A stretch of 64,000 nucleotides of DNA, taken from assembly GCA_031292485.1 (NCBI GenBank), contig JARLHA010000069.1, forward strand, positions 1-64,000. The letters are read 5' to 3'. The notes below the pieces were generated by a model, which worked only from the letters and a program-made list of their open reading frames with translations, made no database searches and was not told where the DNA came from. Shown one piece after another: positions 17,017-26,051 of this stretch (the stretch's first letter is position 1; each line of letters opens with the position of its first letter). Source of the stretch: Mucilaginibacter sp. (lineage in GTDB: Bacteria; Bacteroidota; Bacteroidia; Sphingobacteriales; Sphingobacteriaceae). A program made the translations under genes and the position numbers.

Positions 17017-17934
17017 ATGAACAATTCACGACGGACTTTTTTAAAAACCAGCGCTGTTGCTATTGCCGGCGCCGCTTTGTTACCCGAATTTTTAACAGCC
17101 AAAAACAATAAAAAGATCGAAAGAGTAGGTTTGCAGTTATATTCGGTACGTGATGCCATGATGAAGGACCCTGCCGGTTCATTAAAAAAGCTGGCCGATA
17201 TGGGCTATATTCATGTGGAACATGCCAATTATATAGACAGGAAATTTTACGGATACAACGCAAAAGATTTTAAAAAGCTATTGGCTGATACCGGCTTGCA
17301 AATGCCAAGCGGGCACACGGTAATGGTTGCCGAAGATTGGGACAATTCCAAAAATGATTTTACCGATAAATGGAAATATACCATCCAGGATGCAGCTGAG
17401 GTTGGCCAGCGCTATGTAATAAGCCCATGGCTTGATGAAAAATTGCGTACTGACATGGACGCCCTCAAACGCTTTATGGATCAGTTTAATAAATGCGGCG
17501 AACTGTGCAAATCAAACGGGATGACCTTTGGTTATCATAACCATAACTTCGAATTCAGCACAAAAGTAAACGGCACTACTTTGTACGATTATATTTTAAC
17601 CAATACCGATCCGTCCCTGGTTGCCCAGCAAATGGATGTTGGTAATATGCTGGGTGCAGGCGGTATTGCCTTGGATCTGCTAAAAAAATACCCTGGCCGT
17701 TTCGAACTGATGCACGTGAAAGACGAAATTAAAAGCACAACCGGCGGCGGTATGGATGGTTATGATAGTACCATACTAGGCACAGGGGTAATGCCGGTGA
17801 AAGATATTGTTAAAGAAGCACGTAAAATGGGCGGAACATCGCAATTTATTATTGAACAGGAGTCGTACCAGGGCAAGGATCCATTCGATTGTGTAAAAAT
17901 TGACTTACAAACCATGAAAAAGTGGGGATTTTAA
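17017..17934 (+). CDS. exported sugar isomerase/epimerase-type TIM barrel
   Basis: 305 residues. Tat-type signal (SRRTFLKTSAVAIAGAALL) followed by an AP-endonuclease-2 / xylose-isomerase-like TIM barrel: ERVGLQLYSVRD, the metal-site segment GYHNHNFEF, MDVGNMLGAG, FELMHVKDE and the closing FIIEQESY. In this superfamily those His/Glu/Asp residues bind a divalent metal for proton-shuttle chemistry at a carbonyl carbon. In this locus the likely job is isomerisation or beta-elimination of an oxidised (3-keto) sugar in the periplasm; a plain phosphosugar role is unlikely because the protein is exported. It is tightly linked to the TolB-like gene upstream (7-base gap). Confidence 0.87.
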   Translation: MNNSRRTFLKTSAVAIAGAALLPEFLTAKNNKKIERVGLQLYSVRDAMMKDPAGSLKKLADMGYIHVEHANYIDRKFYGYNAKDFKKLLADTGLQMPSGHTVMVAEDWDNSKNDFTDKWKYTIQDAAEVGQRYVISPWLDEKLRTDMDALKRFMDQFNKCGELCKSNGMTFGYHNHNFEFSTKVNGTTLYDYILTNTDPSLVAQQMDVGNMLGAGGIALDLLKKYPGRFELMHVKDEIKSTTGGGMDGYDSTILGTGVMPVKDIVKEARKMGGTSQFIIEQESYQGKDPFDCVKIDLQTMKKWGF

Positions 17935-18151
17935 TGATATTATTTTAACTTAACCGTTAAATTAGTGATACCCCTCCAATTGTAGCCTTAACCATTGTTA
18001 TTTCGATCTGCCAAAAAGGTAGATTAACCTTGCATTATTGCAAAGGCTGGTTTGTTATGGTCGGAATGTTGCTTTAAATAACAAGGTTAGTAATGATATT
18101 TATGAGTCGAACGAATGTTGATAGCAATGAAAAATAAAAACAATAAAATAA

Positions 18152-18745
18152 ATGGATAGGCGCACGTTAATTAAAAACCTGGCTTTAGCTGTTGGCGGCG
18201 CCGTGTTACTTCCTTCATGTCTGCATCCTGACGGAACAACCTATATTAAACTCAAACATATTAATATAGATGCGGATCAGGAGAAATTAATAACGGATAT
18301 GTGCGAAACCCTTATCCCTAAAACCAATACGCCAGGGGCTAAAGATCTTCATCTGCCGGCATTCGTTTTAAAAATGATTGATGATTGCTATGGTAAAAAA
18401 GACCAGCAGGCATTTTTAGCCGGTTTGCGCAAGTTTACCGAAATGGTGAAAACCAAACATAACAGTTCGTTCAGTGATCTGAGTGTAAAAGACAGGGAAG
18501 CGGTATTAATTGATATTGAGAATAGCGCAAAACCGAAAGACGGTGCAAAAGCCCCCGCCCGCAAGCCGAGGCCACAAAAACACCTACAGGCCGACCCGCT
18601 GATGGCCTTTTACTGGGCCATAAAACAGCAAACTATTTTCGCCTATACTACCTCCCAATATTTCATGACCAAACTGGTTTTTTATGATATGGTACCCGGC
18701 AGGTACAATGTACATTATCCGGTTAGCAAACTAAAGCTCGCTTAA
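18152..18745 (+). CDS. gluconate 2-dehydrogenase subunit 3 family protein, small subunit 1
   Basis: 197 residues. The N-terminus combines a twin-arginine pair (DRRTLIKN) with a lipobox (LLPSC, Cys23), so the protein should leave the cell folded through Tat and then be lipid-anchored. The rest matches the small 'gluconate 2-dehydrogenase subunit 3' family, which escorts FAD-dependent GMC dehydrogenases that lack their own signal. The gene ends 5 bases before a GMC oxidoreductase gene, the expected partner. A K/A/P-rich insert (about 127-148) is peculiar to this copy compared with those at 26052 and 26775. It most likely is the export and assembly subunit of the first oxidase complex. Confidence 0.88.
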   Translation: MDRRTLIKNLALAVGGAVLLPSCLHPDGTTYIKLKHINIDADQEKLITDMCETLIPKTNTPGAKDLHLPAFVLKMIDDCYGKKDQQAFLAGLRKFTEMVKTKHNSSFSDLSVKDREAVLIDIENSAKPKDGAKAPARKPRPQKHLQADPLMAFYWAIKQQTIFAYTTSQYFMTKLVFYDMVPGRYNVHYPVSKLKLA

Positions 18746-18750
18746 AAAAG

Positions 18751-20463
18751 ATGGCAAACTTAAATATTGACAGCGTTAAAGCGCGCACTTTTGACGCTAT
18801 TGTAATAGGGTCGGGCATAAGTGGTGGCTGGGCAGCTAAGGAATTAACCGGGCACGGCTTAAAAACATTGGTGCTTGAACGCGGCCGCGATGTAAAACAT
18901 ATAAAGGATTATCCCACAACAAATAAATTCCCCTGGGAATTTGAACATCACGGACAACTGCCGGCTGCCGTTACCGAAGCCAACCCGATAGCGAGCCGCT
19001 GTTATGCTTTTGGCGAAGACTCGGCTCATTTTTTTGTAAAGGATAATGAGCATCCTTACATTCAGGATAAGCCGTTCGACTGGATCCGCGGATACCAGGT
19101 AGGGGGTAAGTCGCTGCTTTGGGCCAGGCAAACCCAGCGCTGGAGCGATTTTGATTTTGAAGGACCTGCGAGGGATGGCTTTGCCGTAGATTGGCCCATC
19201 CGTTACAAAGATATTGCCCCATGGTACAGCTATGTGGAGAAATTTGCGGGCATAGCCGGTAATAAGGACGGTATCCCCGAACTGCCCGATGGCGAATTTT
19301 TGCCGGGCTATCCTTTAAATGATGTAGAAGTTTACTTTAGCGAACACCTCAAAAAAAACTATAAAAACAGGCATGTGATCAGCGCCCGTTGTGCGCACTT
19401 GTCAAAACCAAATCAGATCCATATCGATCAGGGGCGTACCCAATGCCAAAACCGCGATCTGTGTCAAAGAGGATGCCCGTTTGGAGGCTATTTCAGCAGT
19501 AATGCGTCGACAATGCCATGGGCTGAAAAGTCTGGTAATATGACTTTAAGGCCATTTTCCGTAGTTGAATCAATTATTTATGATGATAAATTGGGTAAGG
19601 CCACCGGTGTTCGCATCGTCGATACAAAAACAAAAGAAACCATTGAATATTACGCGAAGATCATTTTTGTAAATGCAGCGGCTATCAATACCAACCTGGT
19701 GTTATTGAATTCTACATCAAGCCGTTTCCCTAATGGTTTTGGTAATGATAGCGGGGTTTTGGGTAAATACATTGCCTTCCACAATTATTCGGCGCATATC
19801 GGCGCGGAGTATGATGGCATGAAAGAATGGACAGTTGACGGCCGCTCCCCGACAGGAGGTTATATCCCCCGGTTCAGGAATGTTTACAAACAGGAAACTA
19901 ATTTTTTGCGTGGGTATGCTTGTGGCTTTGGCGGTTACAGGTACCAGCAACATAAATACGATGGCGTAGGCAGCAGCCTGAAAGAAGGCTTGGTAAAAGG
20001 AGAACTGAGCCCCTGGTATGTAGGCTCGCACATGATGGGTGAAACGATCCCGAAAGAAAGCAATCACGTAAGCCTCGACACCAAATTGAAAGATGAATGG
20101 GGAGTGCCGTTACTTAGGATGAATATTGATTATGACGATAATGATGAGAAGATGAAGAAAGATTATATTGAGCAACTCACCGAAATGTTTACTTCGGCGG
20201 GTTTCAAAAATATCCAGCCTTCAACTAATCACCAGGCCCCCGGCCTGGATATTCACGAAATGGGTGGCGCACGTATGGGCAAGGATCCAAAAACATCCAT
20301 CTTAAATGAATGGAACCAGGTACACGCCTGTAAAAATGTTTTTGTAACGGATGGCGCCTGTATGACGTCAACATCATGTCAAAACCCGTCATTAACTTAC
20401 ATGGCCATAACCGCCCGCGCGGCCGATTATGCGGTAAGTGAATTAAAGAAAGGGAACATATAA
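18751..20463 (+). CDS. GMC-family FAD dehydrogenase, catalytic subunit 1
   Basis: 570 residues. An N-terminal Rossmann FAD motif (AIVIGSGISGGWAAKEL, then VLERG), a three-cysteine pattern C-x5-C-x3-C-P (C232, C238, C242) like that of FAD-dependent glucose dehydrogenase alpha subunits, where it helps hold an iron-sulfur cluster, and the C-terminal GMC active site with H502 (IHEMGGARMG) and N545 (CQNPSL). It has no signal peptide, so export would depend on the Tat-borne small subunit encoded 5 bases upstream. Known relatives of this arrangement are glucoside 3-dehydrogenases, which oxidise C3 of glucosides; that is the favoured role, with gluconate or other sugar-alcohol oxidation as alternatives. 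It is less similar to the other two copies than they are to each other. Confidence 0.9.
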   Translation: MANLNIDSVKARTFDAIVIGSGISGGWAAKELTGHGLKTLVLERGRDVKHIKDYPTTNKFPWEFEHHGQLPAAVTEANPIASRCYAFGEDSAHFFVKDNEHPYIQDKPFDWIRGYQVGGKSLLWARQTQRWSDFDFEGPARDGFAVDWPIRYKDIAPWYSYVEKFAGIAGNKDGIPELPDGEFLPGYPLNDVEVYFSEHLKKNYKNRHVISARCAHLSKPNQIHIDQGRTQCQNRDLCQRGCPFGGYFSSNASTMPWAEKSGNMTLRPFSVVESIIYDDKLGKATGVRIVDTKTKETIEYYAKIIFVNAAAINTNLVLLNSTSSRFPNGFGNDSGVLGKYIAFHNYSAHIGAEYDGMKEWTVDGRSPTGGYIPRFRNVYKQETNFLRGYACGFGGYRYQQHKYDGVGSSLKEGLVKGELSPWYVGSHMMGETIPKESNHVSLDTKLKDEWGVPLLRMNIDYDDNDEKMKKDYIEQLTEMFTSAGFKNIQPSTNHQAPGLDIHEMGGARMGKDPKTSILNEWNQVHACKNVFVTDGACMTSTSCQNPSLTYMAITARAADYAVSELKKGNI

Positions 20464-20553
20464 AAAAATTGCAGTTCTAAGTTTGCAGTAAGCAGTAAGC
20501 ATGCGTCATGTTTTTGTTTATAAAAGGGAGTTGTGTTAGAAGAAGCGAAGTTT

Positions 20554-20611
20554 AAGTCTCCCCTACCGGGGGAGATTTAGAGGAGGCTGGTGATAGGATT
20601 TAGGTGAGGCG
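20554..20611. repeat. GGTGAGG-type palindromic element, partial
   Basis: Contains a self-complementary block CTCCCCTACCGGGGGAG (20558-20574) followed by a GATTTAGGTGAGGC end (20598-20611) identical to the right end of the element inside the YyaL gene. The matching left half is missing or degenerate. Confidence 0.65.
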
Positions 20612-20789
20612 TCAATCCCCAAAAATCGTTGTGATATAAAACATTTTGATGTCATCGGATTTAATTAACGCGAAATAGTCAATTTAGGCAAAATAAACGG
20701 CGGTGTTTTTATAAAAAATAACCTGTTTTGGCCCCGAAAACTTTATATAAAATGGGGGTAAATGTGCTTCCGGATGCTTAAAATTTGTT

Positions 20790-20810
20790 ATTGTGTTAAA
20801 AAAACACAAT
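20790..20810. promoter_or_regulatory. inverted repeat upstream of the second GMC gene
   Basis: Arms ATTGTGTT (20790-20797) and AACACAAT (20803-20810) around five A residues, 85 bases before the start codon. The layout (arm ending GTT, 5-base A-rich spacer, AAC) is like the repeat at 7378-7406, so both may be operators for related regulators. Confidence 0.4.
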
Positions 20811-20895
20811 GAATATTTGTTCAATAGGTTTTTGTTCATACATTAGTCGGGACAACCGATTTTATAGATTTATTTAACCCTTTATTAATTATTTT

Positions 20896-22575
20896 ATGTC
20901 TGCAAACACTTATGACGCTATCGTCATTGGTTCAGGGATTTCGGGCGGGTGGGCCGCAAAAGAACTTGCCGAAAAAGGCCTTAAAACGTTAATGCTTGAA
21001 CGTGGTCGCAATATCGAACACATTAAAGATTATGTAAACGCCACCAAGGATCCCTGGCAATTTGAGCACAGAGGGGGACGTACGCAGGAAATGATCAAAG
21101 ATTACCCCGTTCTGAAACGCGATTATCCTTTGAACGAAACCAATCTTGACTACTGGGTTAATGAAAAGGAGAGTCCTTATGTAGAGACGAAGCGTTTTGA
21201 CTGGTTCAGGGGTTACCACGTTGGTGGCCGTTCATTAATGTGGGGCAGGCAATCGTACCGTTGGGCCGATTTTAATTTTGAAGAGAATGCTAAGGACGGC
21301 ATTGGCGTCGACTGGCCAATCCGTTATAAGGACCTTGAATCATGGTATGGCTATGTTGAAAAATTTGCAGGTATATCAGGAAACAAAGATGGACTTTCGG
21401 TGCTTCCGGACGGCGACTTTATGCCACCAATGGAAATGAACGTCGTTGAAAAAGACGTTTCCAAACGGTTTAAAGATTTTTATAAAGAAGCCAGGTCATT
21501 CGTCATTGGCCGCACAGCAAACATTACAGTGCCGCACTATGCGCGCACCAACTGCCAGTATCGTAACAAATGCTGGTTGGGCTGTCCGTTTGGGGCATAC
21601 TTCAGTACACAATCTTCCACCTTACCTGCTGCCATGGCAACCGGAAATTTAAAAGTCCGCCCATGGTCTATCGTTACAAAAATTTTATACGATAAGGACA
21701 CTAAAAAGGCAAAAGGTGTTGAAGTGCTTGACGCTGAAACCAACCAGACCTATGAGTTTTTTGCAAAAATAGTTTTTGTTAACGCCTCGACATTTAACAG
21801 TGCATGGATCTTGATGAACTCGGCTACTGATATATGGCCCGATGGCCTTGGTAGCAGCAGTGGTGAACTCGGTCATAATGTGATGGATCATCATTTGGGT
21901 GTTGGCGCTTCGGGGATTGTGGAAGGGTTTGACGATAAATATTATTTTGGCCGCAGGGCAAACGGGATCTATATTCCGCGTTACAGGAATATGGGCGGCG
22001 ACAAACGCGACTATTTACGTGGATTTGGTTACCAGGGCAGTGGGAGCCGCGAAGGCTGGAGTCGTGATATTGCCGAATTAGGTGTTGGCGGTGCGTTTAA
22101 AGATTCCATAACCGAACCAGGTAAATGGACAATGGGCATTGGCGGCTTTGGTGAAACACTGCCGTATCATGAAAACAAAATAACACTTGATAAAACCGTT
22201 AAAGATAAATGGGGGTTACCGGTACTTGCTTTCGACGCCGAAATAAAAGAAAACGAGAAGAAGATGCGTTTGGATATGGAAAATGACGCCAAAGAAATGC
22301 TGGAAGCTGCCGGGGTAAAAAACGTGAAAACACACAGCGCTAATCCTTTCCTTGGCCGGGGTATTCATGAAATGGGTACTGCACGTATGGGCAGGGATCC
22401 AAAAACATCTGTTTTGAACGAATGGAACCAGGTTTGGGACGCGAAAAATGTATTTGTAACCGACGGCGCCTGTATGACGTCTGCCGCTTGCCAAAATCCA
22501 TCATTAACTTATATGGCATTAACTGCAAGGGCTGCCGACCATGCCGTTAGTGAATTGAAAAAAGGGAATATTTAG
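20896..22575 (+). CDS. GMC-family FAD dehydrogenase, catalytic subunit 2
   Basis: 559 residues with the same layout as the copy at 18751: FAD motif GSGISGGWAAKEL, cysteine pattern C220-x5-C226-x3-C230-P, active-site H491 (IHEMGTARMG) and N534 (CQNPSL). It lacks a signal peptide. It is the same length as, and by eye mostly identical to, the next gene, and the first 50 bases of the two genes differ by about one base, so this is a tandem duplication. No small subunit lies directly upstream; the pair of small-subunit genes at 26052 and 26775 are the likely partners. Predicted periplasmic oxidation of a sugar or glycoside hydroxyl. Confidence 0.9.
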   Translation: MSANTYDAIVIGSGISGGWAAKELAEKGLKTLMLERGRNIEHIKDYVNATKDPWQFEHRGGRTQEMIKDYPVLKRDYPLNETNLDYWVNEKESPYVETKRFDWFRGYHVGGRSLMWGRQSYRWADFNFEENAKDGIGVDWPIRYKDLESWYGYVEKFAGISGNKDGLSVLPDGDFMPPMEMNVVEKDVSKRFKDFYKEARSFVIGRTANITVPHYARTNCQYRNKCWLGCPFGAYFSTQSSTLPAAMATGNLKVRPWSIVTKILYDKDTKKAKGVEVLDAETNQTYEFFAKIVFVNASTFNSAWILMNSATDIWPDGLGSSSGELGHNVMDHHLGVGASGIVEGFDDKYYFGRRANGIYIPRYRNMGGDKRDYLRGFGYQGSGSREGWSRDIAELGVGGAFKDSITEPGKWTMGIGGFGETLPYHENKITLDKTVKDKWGLPVLAFDAEIKENEKKMRLDMENDAKEMLEAAGVKNVKTHSANPFLGRGIHEMGTARMGRDPKTSVLNEWNQVWDAKNVFVTDGACMTSAACQNPSLTYMALTARAADHAVSELKKGNI

Positions 22576-22680
22576 TTTGTAGTGGGCAGCTATCGGTTTG
22601 CAGTTAAAAAGCGGGCAGTTTATAAAAAATAACTGCCAACTGCACAGCGCCAACTGCCAACTACAATTTGCCAACTGATA
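22576..22680. repeat. low-complexity inverted array
   Basis: GTAGTGGGCAGC / GCAGTTAAAAAGCGGGCAG words on the left are answered by CTGCCAACTGC / GCCAACTGCCAACTAC words on the right, forming a loose inverted repeat that fills the gap between the duplicated GMC genes. Confidence 0.65.
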
Positions 22681-22702
22681 AAAAAACAATTATTACAAAA
22701 AT

Positions 22703-24382
22703 ATGTCTGCAAACACTTACGACGCTATCGTCATTGGTTCAGGGATTTCGGGCGGATGGGCTGCGAAAGAACTTACGCAAAAAGGATTGAAAACGATCAT
22801 GCTGGAGCGGGGCCGTAACATCGAACACATTAAGGATTATGTTAACGCCACCAAAGATCCATGGGAGTTTCCGCACAGGGGCGGGCGTACCCAGCAAATG
22901 ATTAAGGATTATCCCGTTTTAAAGCGCGATTATCCATTAAATGAAACCAACCTTGATTATTGGGCAAGCGATAAAGATAGCCCGTACACCGAGGTGAAAC
23001 GGTTTGACTGGTTCAGGGGATACCACGTGGGTGGGCGCTCATTAATGTGGGGCAGGCAGTCATACCGCTGGGCCGATATTAATTTTGAAGAGAACCTGAA
23101 AGACGGCATCGCTGTCGACTGGCCGATCCGGTATAAGGACCTTGAACAATGGTATAGCTATGCGGAGAAATTTGCAGGGATCTCAGGAAACAAGGATGGT
23201 CTTTCTATTCTTCCGGATGGCGATTTTATGCCGGCCATGGATATGAATTGCGTGGAGAAGGATGTCGCCACCCGTTTTAAGGAACATTACAAAGAAACCA
23301 GGGCATTTATTATTGGCCGCACAGCCAATATCACTGTTCCGCATTATGACCGCCAGGCATGCCATTACCGGGATAAATGCTGGCTGGGCTGTCCGTTTGG
23401 TGCTTATTTCAGTACGCAGTCTGCAACCTTGCCTGCAGCCATGGCAACAGGCAACTTAACAGTTCGCCCATGGTCTATTGTTACAAAAATACTTTACGAT
23501 AAGGATACCAAAAAAGCCAAAGGGGTAGAGGTACTGGATGCCGAAACTAACCAGACTTATGAGTATTTTGCAAAGATCGTTTTCGTTAATGCCTCAACTA
23601 TTAACAGCGCCTGGGTTTTAATGAATTCGGCAACTGATATCTGGCCCGATGGGTTAGGTAGTAGCAGCGGCGAACTGGGGCATAACCTGATGGACCACCA
23701 CCTGGGTGTGGGCGCCGGCGGCCTGGTTGAAGGTTTTGACGATAAATATTATTTCGGCCGCAGAGCAAATGGCGTTTATGTGCCGCGTTTCCGCAATCTT
23801 AACGGCGAAAAACGCGACTATATCCGCGGCTTTGGTTACCAGGGTGGCGGCGGCCGCGAAGGATGGGGCAGGGATATAGCCGAAATGAATATCGGTGGCG
23901 CCTTTAAAGACGCTTTAACCGAACCGGGTGCCTGGTCTATCGGCCTGGGCGGCTTCGGCGAAACTTTGCCGTACCATGACAACAAAGTTACCCTTGATAA
24001 AACCAAAAAAGACAAATGGGGACTGCCCGTGGTGGCTATTGACGCGATAGTAAGGGATAACGAGAAAAAGATGCGTATCGATATGGCCAATGATGCCAAA
24101 GAAATGCTGGAGGCCTGTGGCGTTAAAAACGTGCATACCTTTACAAGCGACGGCGTATTAGGCCGCGGCATTCACGAAATGGGTACTGCGCGCATGGGCC
24201 GCGATCCAAAAACTTCGGTGTTAAATGAATGGAACCAGGTTTGGGATGCGAAAAATGTGTTTGTAACTGACGGCTCCTGTATGACATCAGCTGCATGCCA
24301 GAACCCTTCACTTACCTATATGGCGCTTACCGCACGTGCTGCAAATCATGCTGTGGAAGAGCTGAAGAAGGGGAATATTTAA
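22703..24382 (+). CDS. GMC-family FAD dehydrogenase, catalytic subunit 3
   Basis: 559 residues, the downstream member of the tandem pair. It carries the same FAD motif, C220/C226/C230 pattern and H491/N534 active site. Differences from the upstream copy are scattered substitutions (for example VNEKESPYVETK versus ASDKDSPYTEVK near residue 88) without any length change, so both are expected to be functional and may differ in substrate range. It has no signal peptide, as for the other two. It ends with the same KKGNI tail as both other copies. Confidence 0.9.
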   Translation: MSANTYDAIVIGSGISGGWAAKELTQKGLKTIMLERGRNIEHIKDYVNATKDPWEFPHRGGRTQQMIKDYPVLKRDYPLNETNLDYWASDKDSPYTEVKRFDWFRGYHVGGRSLMWGRQSYRWADINFEENLKDGIAVDWPIRYKDLEQWYSYAEKFAGISGNKDGLSILPDGDFMPAMDMNCVEKDVATRFKEHYKETRAFIIGRTANITVPHYDRQACHYRDKCWLGCPFGAYFSTQSATLPAAMATGNLTVRPWSIVTKILYDKDTKKAKGVEVLDAETNQTYEYFAKIVFVNASTINSAWVLMNSATDIWPDGLGSSSGELGHNLMDHHLGVGAGGLVEGFDDKYYFGRRANGVYVPRFRNLNGEKRDYIRGFGYQGGGGREGWGRDIAEMNIGGAFKDALTEPGAWSIGLGGFGETLPYHDNKVTLDKTKKDKWGLPVVAIDAIVRDNEKKMRIDMANDAKEMLEACGVKNVHTFTSDGVLGRGIHEMGTARMGRDPKTSVLNEWNQVWDAKNVFVTDGSCMTSAACQNPSLTYMALTARAANHAVEELKKGNI

Positions 24383-24504
24383 AACGTTGGCAGTGTGCTG
24401 TTGACAGATTGCAAAAAAAAAGATTTAATTTCCTTCGCTAATGGCAAAGGAAAGATGAAAAGGGCTAATAAATAATATCTAACCAGTTTTGAAATTTTAA
24501 TCCA

Positions 24505-25926
24505 ATGGCTGAAGAAAAGTCTGATAAAGCAACCAATCCCGGCAGACGGGAGTTTATTAAAACCAGCGCCGTAGCTGCGGCCGGTTTCATGATCGTTCCG
24601 CGCTTTGTGCTGGGCGGCAAAGGTTATACCGCGCCAAGCGACCGGCTGACCATTGCCAGCGTAGGTGTAGGCGGCAAAGGCGAAAGTGATATTTTCAATT
24701 TTGATAAAAGCGGGAAAGCCAATATTGCCTTTCTGTGCGATGTTGATGATGCCAGGGCCGCAACATCTGTTAAAAGATTTCCCAAGGCCAAATATTATAA
24801 AGACTGGCGCGAATTATTTGATAAAGAATCAAAGAACTTTGATGCGGTATCGGTTTCAACACCGGATCATACACATGCCATCGTAGCTTACCACGCCATG
24901 CAGTTGGGCAAGCACGTTTATGTGCAAAAACCATTAACCCATGATATTGCTGAAGCGCGTTTATTAACCGAGGCGGCAAAAAAATATAAAGTGGTAACTC
25001 AAATGGGTAACCAGGGCGCCTCTAACGATGGTACCCGCCAATTGGCTGAATGGTACGACGCCGGTAAAATAGGGCATGTTCATACCGTTTATTGCTGGAC
25101 AAACCGTCCCGTTTGGCCACAGGGTATTCCATGGCCAACCAAAAAGGCGGATATCCCGGCAACATTGGATTGGGACCTATGGTTGGGTACCGCCCCCAAA
25201 AAGGATTTTGTAGATAACCTGGTGCCGTTTAACTGGCGCGGTTGGTGGGATTACGGAACCGGCGCACTCGGCGACATGGGTTGCCACTTGTTAGAGGCAC
25301 CGTTCCGCGCGCTTGGGCTGCAATATGCTAAAGATGTGCAGGCAAGTGTAGGTTCAGTTTATGTAGGGGAGTTCCGCCAGGGACATTTCCCGGATAGCTG
25401 CCCGCCGTCAAGTCATATCACACTTACTTTCCCCAAAACCGAAAAAACCCATGGTGACGTTACCCTGCACTGGATGGATGGCGGTATACAGCCTGAACGC
25501 CCTGAAGAACTGGGAGCTAATGAAGAATTTGGAGACGATGGAAACGGTACCTTATTTATTGGTACAAAAGGTAAAATGATGGCCAGTACCTACGGATTCA
25601 ATCCGCAATTATTGCCAACATCGCTTACCAAAGAAACCCATGTGAAACAAAGGTATGCCCGCGTTCCCGGTCAATCGGACGGGCACTACGGGCAATGGGT
25701 TGAAGGCTGTATTGCTGGTTACGGTAAAACAGAGTTAAGTTCATCGTTTGATGTTGCCGGGCCGCTGACTGAAGCTTTACTAATGGCGAACCTTGCGGTA
25801 AGGGGCCATGATCTTAAGGGCGGCCACATTAAAATGGAATGGGATAATGACAATATGAAGATCACCAATTTTGATGCCGTTAACCAATATGTTAAACGTA
25901 CATACAGGGAAGGCTGGACAATATAA
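24505..25926 (+). CDS. exported Gfo/Idh/MocA-family oxidoreductase
   Basis: 473 residues. A twin-arginine signal (GRREFIKTSAVAAAGFMIVP, offset about 12 residues from the start) precedes a Rossmann domain (LTIASVGVGGKGESD) and the Gfo/Idh/MocA catalytic half. The usual EKP motif reads QKPLTH here, and GDMGCHLLEAPFRAL supplies the His region. Exported members of this family keep NAD(P) tightly bound and can act on glycosides by transient C3 oxidation; that fits this locus. It lies between the GMC pair and the two small-subunit genes. Alternative: a glycosidase of the NAD-dependent redox-hydrolysis type (as in GH109), which shares the fold. Confidence 0.87.
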   Translation: MAEEKSDKATNPGRREFIKTSAVAAAGFMIVPRFVLGGKGYTAPSDRLTIASVGVGGKGESDIFNFDKSGKANIAFLCDVDDARAATSVKRFPKAKYYKDWRELFDKESKNFDAVSVSTPDHTHAIVAYHAMQLGKHVYVQKPLTHDIAEARLLTEAAKKYKVVTQMGNQGASNDGTRQLAEWYDAGKIGHVHTVYCWTNRPVWPQGIPWPTKKADIPATLDWDLWLGTAPKKDFVDNLVPFNWRGWWDYGTGALGDMGCHLLEAPFRALGLQYAKDVQASVGSVYVGEFRQGHFPDSCPPSSHITLTFPKTEKTHGDVTLHWMDGGIQPERPEELGANEEFGDDGNGTLFIGTKGKMMASTYGFNPQLLPTSLTKETHVKQRYARVPGQSDGHYGQWVEGCIAGYGKTELSSSFDVAGPLTEALLMANLAVRGHDLKGGHIKMEWDNDNMKITNFDAVNQYVKRTYREGWTI

Positions 25927-26049
25927 TGCTGAATTGTTGATTTATTGATTTTTTGAATATATATTTAAAGACCAATTATCAATCAATAATTCAATAACTC
26001 GGTAATTCAAAAATTAAAACAAATCAATAATTCAATAATTCACTAATTA
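25927..26049. repeat. ATTCAATA-type inverted word array
   Basis: GAATTGTTGATTTATTGAT words on the left and AATCAATAATTCAATAA words on the right are complementary in order, so the gap between the two genes is one large imperfect inverted repeat. The array stops two bases before the next start codon. Confidence 0.7.
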
Positions 26050-26051
26050 AA

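Larger units (their letters stand above)
20464..20895. other. intergenic region with repeat fragment and promoter candidates
   Basis: 432 bases. The left part holds simple repeats (GCAGTAAGCAGTAAGCA near 20490) and a GGTGAGG-type palindrome fragment (20554-20611). The right 280 bases are AT-rich, include the inverted repeat at 20790-20810, and should carry a separate promoter for the second and third GMC genes, so the locus is probably made of more than one transcription unit. Confidence 0.45.

Noticed and set aside
23836..24171. 111-codon minus-strand frame within the third GMC gene
   Set aside because: Shadow of a well-supported gene; similar long antisense frames occur in many genes here because of codon bias.
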